From Faecalicatena sp. Marseille-Q4148 (GTDB taxonomy: Bacteria > Bacillota > Clostridia > Lachnospirales > Lachnospiraceae): 64,000 nt of DNA. A program made the translations under genes and the position numbers. The notes beneath the pieces were generated by a model. That model saw only the letters and a list, made by a program, of their open reading frames with translations, did not search any database and had not been told where the DNA came from. Below, piece by piece: positions 58,587 to 64,000 of this stretch (position 1 is the first letter of the stretch; every line of letters begins with the position of its first letter). The stretch lies in contig CP073692.1 of NCBI GenBank assembly GCA_018228665.1, positions 1,054,001-1,118,000 on the forward strand, read 5' to 3'.

Positions 58587-59228
58587 TTAAAGTTTTCTGG
58601 AGACTGCAACCCCATCCCCAAGAGGAATGATTGCCGTTTCCAGACGTTCATCGTGTTTCAATTCATATAAATATTCCCGCATCCGACTGTGGATCGTCCT
58701 GTTCCTCCGCTCTACAGCAAAACGCGATTCAATAATATCCCCGTCCTGAAGCACATTATCTGATACAAGGACGCCTTCTTCTGAAAGAAGTCTTATTGCT
58801 TCCGGCATGTAATTAATGTACTGCCCTTTCGCTGCATCCATAAAAATTAAGTCATAGGGACCGGAAAGTTCTTTCATAAGCTCAAGTGCATCTCCCTCCA
58901 GCAATGTGATGCAGTTTTCTTTCCCCGCACGCCGGAAATTCTCTCTCGCAATCGGAATACGCTTTTCATATTTCTCAATCGTTGTAATATGACCATTCTC
59001 CGGCATATACTCACTCATCAAAATTGCCGAAAAACCAACCGCTGTCCCTACTTCCAATATCCTTACCGGCTTTTTAATCAAAAGCAGCACTTTCAGAAAG
59101 CTCTGCATTTCTTTTCGGATAATCGGCACATAGGAAGCCAACGCTTCCTCTTCGATCTTCTCCAATATTTCACTATTTTTCCTCTCCAGCGAATGCAGAT
59201 AGGAAATCATTCTTTCATCTACTATCAT
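58587..59228 (-). CDS. trmR: SAM-dependent O-methyltransferase (TrmR/YrrM-like)
   Basis: 213-residue Rossmann methyltransferase. Motif I is ILEVGTAVGFSAILMSEYM (about 58-76); ITTIEKYEKR and the metal-binding DLIFMDAAKGQY and VSDNVLQDGDI are typical of the class I O-methyltransferase_3 family. With the downstream U32 protein it matches the Bacillus TrmR system, methylating 5-hydroxyuridine-34 in tRNA. ATG 59228 has AAAGGAT upstream; the frame extends to 59306 through the RNase J terminator, which I rejected. Confidence 0.83.
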   Translation of the reverse strand: MIVDERMISYLHSLERKNSEILEKIEEEALASYVPIIRKEMQSFLKVLLLIKKPVRILEVGTAVGFSAILMSEYMPENGHITTIEKYEKRIPIARENFRRAGKENCITLLEGDALELMKELSGPYDLIFMDAAKGQYINYMPEAIRLLSEEGVLVSDNVLQDGDIIESRFAVERRNRTIHSRMREYLYELKHDERLETAIIPLGDGVAVSRKL

Positions 59229-59265
59229 CGTTTCTATCCTTTGTGTTATTCTTTTAACAACAAAT

Positions 59266-59297
59266 GAGAACGGGACAGTATTGCATGTCCCGTCTCT
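59266..59297 (-). terminator. Terminator of the RNase J gene
   Basis: 8-bp core ACGGGACA/TGTCCCGT extended by GAG/CTC with one bulge and an 8-nt loop. Followed on the minus strand by ATTTGTTGTT. Confidence 0.7.
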
Positions 59298-59323
59298 AAA
59301 CTTCATTTATACTTCATAATGAT

Positions 59324-60988
59324 TTATACATCCATAATGATCGGAAGGATCATTGGTTTCCTCTTTGTCCTCTTCCAGATAAAGTCATTCATCGTATCAC
59401 GAATCACAAGTTTAATCCGGCTCCAGTCTGCGTGACGGTTGGAAAGACATCCCTCCAAAGCCTGCTGAAGCACCTGTCTTGCCTCTTCCATAAGACTTTC
59501 CGATTCACGCACATACACAAAACCGCGTGAAACAATATCCGGACCTGCAAGCAGCTGATTGCTGCCGCGCTCCAATGTCAATACGACGATCAAGATACCA
59601 TCTTCAGCCAGATGCTGACGATCCCGAAGTACAATATTGCCTACATCGCCCACACCAAGTCCATCTACAAGAATCGCTCCTGTGTGTACCTGTCCGCTGA
59701 TCTTTGCACTCTTATCGTCCAATTCTAATACATTGCCTGATTTCAGGATAAAGATATTCTCTTTGTCAATTCCAAGCGATTCAGCCAGTTTTGCATTCGC
59801 TTTCAGATGACGATATTCACCGTGCACCGGAATGGCATAACGCGGTTTTACAAGAGAATAAATTAATTTCAGTTCTTCCTGGCAGGCATGCCCTGATACA
59901 TGAGCATCCTGAAAGATTACATTCGCTCCCTTTTGTGAAAGTTCATTAATTACCTTTGATACAGCTTTTTCATTTCCCGGAATCGGGTTAGAACTAAAAA
60001 TAACTGTATCCCCCGGCTTAATTGTCACTTTCTTGTGAATATCTGCAGCCATTCTTGACAGCGCAGCCATAGATTCTCCCTGACTTCCGGTTGTGATAAG
60101 AACTGTTTTTTCATCCGGATAATTCTTCAACTGATCAATTTCAATCAGTGTTTTATCCGGTACATTCAAATATCCTAATTCTGATGCCGTGGAAATGATA
60201 TTGACCATACTTCTTCCTTCCACGACAACCTTGCGGTCATACTTATATGCAGAATTGATAATCTGTTGAACACGATCTACATTCGATGCAAATGTAGCAA
60301 TAATGATACGCGTATTCCTATGCTCTGCAAAAAGTGTGTCAAATGTTTTTCCAACCGTCCGTTCTGACATCGTAAAGCCCTGACGTTCTGCATTCGTACT
60401 GTCTGACATCAACGCCAGAACACCTTTTTTCCCGATCTCCGCAAAACGCTGCAGATCAATGGCATCTCCAAACACCGGCGTATAATCTACTTTGAAATCG
60501 CCTGTGTGCACAACGATTCCAGCCGGTGAATAAATTGCCAGTGCCGATGCATCCTGAATACTGTGGTTTGTCTTAATAAATTCAATTCTGAACTGTCCCA
60601 GATTAATAGACTGTCCGTGACGAACCACCTTTCTTCTCGTACACCGCAGCAAATTATGCTCCTTTAATTTATTCTCAATAATTCCCATTGTCAGCTTGGT
60701 TGTGTAGATCGGTACATTAATTTCCTTTAATACATAAGGTAACGCACCGATATGATCCTCATGTCCATGCGTAATGACAAATCCTTTGACCTTTTCAATA
60801 TTATCACGCAAATATGTGATATCCGGTATAACCAGGTCAATTCCCAACATATCATCCTCCGGGAAGGCAAGGCCGCAGTCAACAACAACAATACTGTTCT
60901 CATATTCAAATACAGTAATGTTCATTCCGATCTGTTCCAGACCTCCGAGAGGAATGATTTTTAATTTTGAGTTGTTCTCTCGTTTCAA
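59324..60988 (-). CDS. rnj: Ribonuclease J
   Basis: Metallo-beta-lactamase/beta-CASP RNase with endo- and 5'-3' exonuclease activity, central to mRNA decay in Firmicutes. 554 residues: KIIPLGGLEQIGMN, zinc motif THGHEDHIGALPYVL, VHTGDFKVDY, beta-CASP SDSTNAERQGFTMSE, TGSQGE, and C-terminal IPVHGEYRHL. The start is TTG at 60988 with GGAGG 10 bp upstream; this gives the normal 555-codon length, while the open frame to 61045 adds an unconserved head. Confidence 0.93.
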   Translation of the reverse strand: MKRENNSKLKIIPLGGLEQIGMNITVFEYENSIVVVDCGLAFPEDDMLGIDLVIPDITYLRDNIEKVKGFVITHGHEDHIGALPYVLKEINVPIYTTKLTMGIIENKLKEHNLLRCTRRKVVRHGQSINLGQFRIEFIKTNHSIQDASALAIYSPAGIVVHTGDFKVDYTPVFGDAIDLQRFAEIGKKGVLALMSDSTNAERQGFTMSERTVGKTFDTLFAEHRNTRIIIATFASNVDRVQQIINSAYKYDRKVVVEGRSMVNIISTASELGYLNVPDKTLIEIDQLKNYPDEKTVLITTGSQGESMAALSRMAADIHKKVTIKPGDTVIFSSNPIPGNEKAVSKVINELSQKGANVIFQDAHVSGHACQEELKLIYSLVKPRYAIPVHGEYRHLKANAKLAESLGIDKENIFILKSGNVLELDDKSAKISGQVHTGAILVDGLGVGDVGNIVLRDRQHLAEDGILIVVLTLERGSNQLLAGPDIVSRGFVYVRESESLMEEARQVLQQALEGCLSNRHADWSRIKLVIRDTMNDFIWKRTKRKPMILPIIMDV

Positions 60989-61082
60989 AAAAATGACACC
61001 TCCATATATTTTTCCGTACATTAATTTTTTCTTATGTGCACACATTCATCACACTTATAAATGTTCAGCAAATAAAGAGCTG

Positions 61083-61343
61083 CTACAGCTCAATATCAAC
61101 ATCTTCAAGCAGCTCTTCGAACACTTTTGACACTGCTGACAGTTCTACCTCATCTTCTACAATTTCATAAACACTGTCCGCTTCTTCTGCCTTGCTCGTA
61201 TCTCTTAAAATCAGACATTCTGCATCATCTTCCATAGAATCGGTCACAAGAATGTATGATTTTCCATTTACTTTTGTCTGTTCCAACACAAAGAAATCAA
61301 CAGATTCCCCTGTTTCCCCAAATTCAAATCTAATTTTCTCCAT
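61083..61343 (-). CDS. DUF1292 family protein (YrzB-like)
   Basis: 86-residue acidic protein of unknown function. KIRFEFGETGESVDFFVLEQTKV followed by GKSYILVTD and YEIVEDEVELSAVSKVFEELLED, both shortened, is the DUF1292 pattern. It sits in the conserved Firmicutes string ireB-ruvX-yrzB, here followed by rnj. GCAGGAGAATAC precedes the ATG. Confidence 0.88.
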   Translation of the reverse strand: MEKIRFEFGETGESVDFFVLEQTKVNGKSYILVTDSMEDDAECLILRDTSKAEEADSVYEIVEDEVELSAVSKVFEELLEDVDIEL

Positions 61344-61354
61344 GTATTCTCCTG

Positions 61355-61789
61355 CTACTGTCCGTTCTGTATACTCAGGGCATCCAGATACCCCTGTAAA
61401 ATAAAAACTGCCGCGATCTTATCAATATATTTTTTACGATCCTCTCTTCGAACATTGCTCTCGATCAGAGTTCGCTCAGCGGAGGCAGTTGTAAGGCGCT
61501 CGTCCCACATCACAACCTCAAGTCCGGTACGCTTCTTTACCATCTCTGCAAATTCAAGAGATTTTTCTGCCCGTTCCCCGATATCGTTATTCATATGCTT
61601 TGGAAGCCCAACGACAACTTTCTCTACCTCATATTCTTCCGCCAGCTGCTGAATACGAGCCAGAGTCTGCCTCAGCTTATTCTCCATCTTTCGTTCAATT
61701 GTTTCAATGCCCTGCGCTGTAATTCCGAGCGGATCACTGATTGCCACACCAACAGTCTTTGAACCATAATCAAGTCCCATAATCCTCAT
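61355..61789 (-). CDS. ruvX: Pre-16S rRNA nuclease / putative Holliday junction resolvase YqgF
   Basis: 144-residue RNase H-fold nuclease that trims the 5' end of 16S rRNA. Motifs: [19 protein letters not shown] with the first catalytic Asp, [18 protein letters not shown], and [16 protein letters not shown]. The ATG at 61789 starts the conserved sequence 4 bp after the ireB stop; the alternative ATG at 61816 overlaps ireB. Third in the ireB-ruvX-yrzB string by function and second in order. Confidence 0.9.
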   Translation of the reverse strand: MRIMGLDYGSKTVGVAISDPLGITAQGIETIERKMENKLRQTLARIQQLAEEYEVEKVVVGLPKHMNNDIGERAEKSLEFAEMVKKRTGLEVVMWDERLTTASAERTLIESNVRREDRKKYIDKIAAVFILQGYLDALSIQNGQ

Positions 61790-61793
61790 GGCG

Positions 61794-62057
61794 TTATTCC
61801 CATCCCTGATGCTCAATATATGCCTTGAGCATCTCTTCTACCAGCTCGTCACGTTCTACTTTCATCACAAGACTTCTCGCACCGTTATGACTTGTAATAT
61901 AAGTCGGATCTCCTGACATAATATAACCAACGATCTGATTCACCGGATTGTATCCTTTCTCTTTTAATGCACTGTAAACAATTTCAAGAATATCTTTCGC
62001 CTGAATCTGAGGACCTGTCTCTACTTTAAAAAATTGTGTATTACTTAAGTTGCTCAT
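61794..62057 (-). CDS. ireB: IreB-family regulatory phosphoprotein
   Basis: 87-residue DUF965 protein, a substrate of the PASTA kinase in enterococci, influencing cell-wall stress and cephalosporin resistance. [38 protein letters not shown] and [17 protein letters not shown] are near-invariant in the family. AAAGGACGTGATAAG precedes ATG 62057; the frame extends to 62147 into mtaB without homology. It leads the string ireB-ruvX-yrzB and has its own promoter. Confidence 0.93.
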   Translation of the reverse strand: MSNLSNTQFFKVETGPQIQAKDILEIVYSALKEKGYNPVNQIVGYIMSGDPTYITSHNGARSLVMKVERDELVEEMLKAYIEHQGWE

Positions 62058-62088
62058 CTTATCACGTCCTTTAATGTACTTCCCTCTT

Positions 62089-62117
62089 ATTCTAATATAA
62101 ATATCTACAAAATTCAA
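62089..62117 (-). promoter_or_regulatory. Promoter of ireB-ruvX-yrzB
   Basis: Minus-strand TTGAAT (62117-62112), 17 bp, TAGAAT (62094-62089). The -35 overlaps the last codons of mtaB. Confidence 0.6.
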
Positions 62118-63421
62118 TGCACAATTTGTGAATCCACCCCAAGACATTTTCTGACGATCTGATTCTGCACATATTCTTCAGTGATAAATGCCCCGCGGAT
62201 ATATTCTTTCGTATGTCCTGTCCAGTATTTCTGTCCGTCTCTTATAATTTCCTCTTCCACAAGTATTTCTACTTCTTTTCCTTTCCAGAGTGCCTCATAT
62301 GCTCTGCGCTGTCTCTGATCAAGTTCCAGAAGTATCTCACTGCGCTTTGCCTTCACCTGCTCCGGTATCTGATCTTTCATTGCCGCAGCTTTCGTTCCCT
62401 GACGTCTTGAGTATTTAAAAATGTGTGTTTCATAGAAACCTACTTTCTCTACAAAAGCTCTCGACTCTTCAAATTCTTCTTCTGTTTCTCCGGGAAATCC
62501 CACAATAACGTCTGTTGTCAGTGCCGGATTAGAAAAATATTTCCGCAGAAGGATGCATTTCTCATAGTATTCTGCAGAATCGTATTTTCGATTCATGCGT
62601 TTCAATACCGCATCACATCCGCTTTGTAAAGACAAATGAAAATGAGGACAAATCTTTTCGAGTCTTGACAGCCGCGCGGCAAATTCCTCTGTAATAATCC
62701 TTGGTTCCAAAGATCCAAGCCGGATTCGTTTGATTCCCTCAATCTCATGAACTGCTTCTATCAGCGAGAGCAGATTTTCCCCTTCCAAATCTACGCCATA
62801 AGAACTCAAATGGATTCCGGTCAATACAATTTCCTGATATCCATGTTCCGCAAGCCTGCATACTTCTTCCAATACATCCTGTTTGCTCCTGCTTCTTACA
62901 CGCCCTCTTGTAAAAGGAATGATACAGTAAGTGCAAAACTGATTACATCCGTCTTGAACTTTTATATACGCTCTTGTATGTTCTGCCGTTTTACTCAAGT
63001 TCAAGTTCTCATACTCTTTTGTATGGTGGATATCAACCAGATCTTTCATTACCTGGTGCTCATTTTCTTTTCTGCTCTTTGCAGAAAACTCTTCCAGGAT
63101 TGCAATTAGATCCTTTTTACAGTTATTCCCAATAACAATGTCAACACAGTCATCCGTCTTTCCCTCTTCCTCCTGTGCCTGCACATAACAGCCCGCCGCA
63201 ACTACAATTGCATCCGGATTCATTTTCTTCGCCCGGTGCAGCATTTGACGCGACTTACGGTCAGCCATATTTGTAACTGTGCATGTATTGATAATATAAA
63301 TATCTGCGCCCTCTGCAAACGGCACAATTTCATAGCCATTTGCCTCCAGAAGTTCCTGCATTGCCTCTGTTTCATAAGCATTTACTTTACATCCCAAGTT
63401 ATGTAACGCAACCTTTTTCAT
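62114..63421 (-). CDS. mtaB: tRNA t6A37 methylthiotransferase MtaB
   Basis: Radical-SAM enzyme that converts t6A37 to ms2t6A37 in tRNAs. 435 residues. The N-terminal UPF0004 domain has three cysteines for one cluster ([24 protein letters not shown]). The radical-SAM motif [20 protein letters not shown] holds the second, and a C-terminal TRAM domain follows (about 370-430). Intact and full length. It begins about 100 bp from the divergent HPr-like gene. Confidence 0.94.
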   Translation of the reverse strand: MKKVALHNLGCKVNAYETEAMQELLEANGYEIVPFAEGADIYIINTCTVTNMADRKSRQMLHRAKKMNPDAIVVAAGCYVQAQEEEGKTDDCVDIVIGNNCKKDLIAILEEFSAKSRKENEHQVMKDLVDIHHTKEYENLNLSKTAEHTRAYIKVQDGCNQFCTYCIIPFTRGRVRSRSKQDVLEEVCRLAEHGYQEIVLTGIHLSSYGVDLEGENLLSLIEAVHEIEGIKRIRLGSLEPRIITEEFAARLSRLEKICPHFHLSLQSGCDAVLKRMNRKYDSAEYYEKCILLRKYFSNPALTTDVIVGFPGETEEEFEESRAFVEKVGFYETHIFKYSRRQGTKAAAMKDQIPEQVKAKRSEILLELDQRQRRAYEALWKGKEVEILVEEEIIRDGQKYWTGHTKEYIRGAFITEEYVQNQIVRKCLGVDSQIVH

Positions 63422-63459
63422 CGTTATTTTAATTCCTTTCCACTTCGTCAGTTTGTTTC

Positions 63460-63488
63460 TTGACTTTTACTCCTGCTGGATTTAATAT
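63460..63488 (+). promoter_or_regulatory. Promoter of the HPr-like gene
   Basis: TTGACT (63460-63465), 17 bp, TAATAT (63483-63488). A better -10 hexamer, TATAAT at 63486-63491, is spaced 20 bp and so less likely. Confidence 0.55.
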
Positions 63489-63523
63489 AATAATATGCAA
63501 AACTAATCAGGAGGTAATTTCCA

Positions 63524-63760
63524 ATGAAATCAGTAAAAATTTCTTTAAATTCTATCGACAAAGTAAAATCCTTCGTGAATGATATCACAAAATTTGATTA
63601 TGATTTTGATTTAATTTCCGGCAGATATGTTATCGATGCAAAATCAATCATGGGTATCTTCAGTCTGGACCTCTCGAAACCAATCGAATTGAACATTCAC
63701 GGTTCTGACGGCGAGTTAGACGATGTTCTTGCTGTACTGACTCCATACATTGTTGAATAA
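63524..63760 (+). CDS. HPr-like protein lacking the active-site histidine
   Basis: 78-residue open-faced beta-sandwich of the HPr family. DAKSIMGIFSLDLSKPIELNIHG, shortened here, aligns with the Ser46 region of HPr (KSIMGVMSL), and the regulatory serine is kept as Ser41. At the position of the PTS phospho-acceptor His15 (GIHARPA) the sequence reads SIDKVKS, with neither His15 nor Arg17. It cannot carry phosphate in the PTS in the usual way; a regulatory or Crh-like role is possible. AGGAGGT precedes the ATG. Monocistronic with promoter and terminator. Confidence 0.85.
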   Translation: MKSVKISLNSIDKVKSFVNDITKFDYDFDLISGRYVIDAKSIMGIFSLDLSKPIELNIHGSDGELDDVLAVLTPYIVE

Positions 63761-63770
63761 GATGCATGAT

Positions 63771-63799
63771 AAGAGAATGTCCGGAGACATTCTCTTTTA
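63771..63799 (+). terminator. Terminator of the HPr-like gene
   Basis: 10-bp stem AGAGAATGTC/GACATTCTCT with tetraloop CGGA and a T tract, 12 bp after the stop. It probably also serves the convergent gene at the right edge. Confidence 0.85.
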
Positions 63800-63809
63800 T
63801 TCTTTTATT

Positions 63810-64000
63810 CTATTTTACAACAATCACTTCTGTTGTCTCAATCGCCTCTTTCATCAGCTCATCAATCTTCTCACTCAGACGTTCCTCTGATTTGCGTATT
63901 TTCCCAATATTCGGTTTTGTTACCGGATGTTTTGCAACAAAGATCGTACAGCAATCCTCAAAAGGCAGGATAGATGTTTCATATGTGTCAATCTTCTCTG
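63810..64000 (-). CDS. C-terminal part of an unidentified protein
   Basis: The last 62 or so codons of a minus-strand gene that runs in from the right edge, ending in TAG at 63812-63810. The peptide includes YETSILPFEDCCTIFVAKHP and VTKPNIGKIRKSEERLSEK and ends AIETTEVIVVK. Codon use and the absence of stops support a real gene. I do not recognise the family. The basic KIRKSEERLSEKIDEL stretch looks helical. Confidence 0.6.
   Translation of the reverse strand, partial: EKIDTYETSILPFEDCCTIFVAKHPVTKPNIGKIRKSEERLSEKIDELMKEAIETTEVIVVK

Overview
The window looks like a chromosomal segment from a spore-forming Lachnospiraceae (Clostridia; Mediterraneibacter/Dorea/Blautia-like). The evidence is moderate-to-low GC, strong AGGAGG ribosome sites, sporulation genes (spoIIP, gpr, sigK), CodY, CIRCE/HrcA control of groESL, RNase J, a membrane pyrophosphatase, and conserved Firmicutes neighbourhoods (rpsT/gpr, ireB-ruvX-yrzB). 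There is no phage, insertion sequence, CRISPR array or rRNA operon. Most genes lie on the minus strand. No stretch over 300 bp lacks a gene; the longest gaps are 43860-44123 and 54983-55230.

Left part (1-19.5 kb): topoisomerase IV genes (parE-parC), spoIIP, an aldo/keto reductase with a ferredoxin tail, gpr divergent from rpsT, a deoxyinosine/uracil glycosylase-like protein, bacteriohemerythrin, an M42 aminopeptidase, ilvN-ilvC, an ABC-F ATPase divergent from an ABC-class ATPase, aminopeptidase C and FtsH.

Middle (19.5-44 kb): an ArsC/Spx-like reductase and a DMT exporter; an autoregulated-looking marR plus heterodimeric ABC exporter, divergent from a MATE pump; a zinc-ribbon/histone-H1-like membrane protein; tRNA-Ser(CGA); an MFS transporter; efp; aroK-yqeG-aroD; a membrane-anchored amidase; guaB; groES-groEL followed after one base by a class I glutamine amidotransferase; then comM-dprA-topA-codY. 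comM is broken by one in-frame TAA. sigK, transcribed divergently, lacks the pro-sequence.

Sugar region (44.8-55.2 kb): mglB-mglA-mglC encode a galactose/glucose-type ABC importer. Downstream are an AraC-type response regulator, a YesM/LytS-type histidine kinase, a membrane-anchored sugar-binding sensor and a canonical MglB-like lipoprotein. This looks like a sugar-sensing module paired with its transporter. The transported MglB is a natural circular permutant: the first ~80 residues of the canonical fold sit at the C-terminus, behind a linker. The canonical-order paralogue 8 kb away gives a direct internal comparison. The partner permease MglC carries an extra ~210-residue cytoplasmic helical extension. 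This is the most unusual biology in the window.

Right part (55.2-64 kb): a K+-dependent-type membrane pyrophosphatase with an operator-like palindrome over its promoter; a U32 protein and O-methyltransferase pair for wobble-uridine modification of tRNA; RNase J; ireB-ruvX-DUF1292; mtaB; a degenerate HPr-like protein without the phosphorylatable histidine; and the C-terminal end of an unidentified gene.
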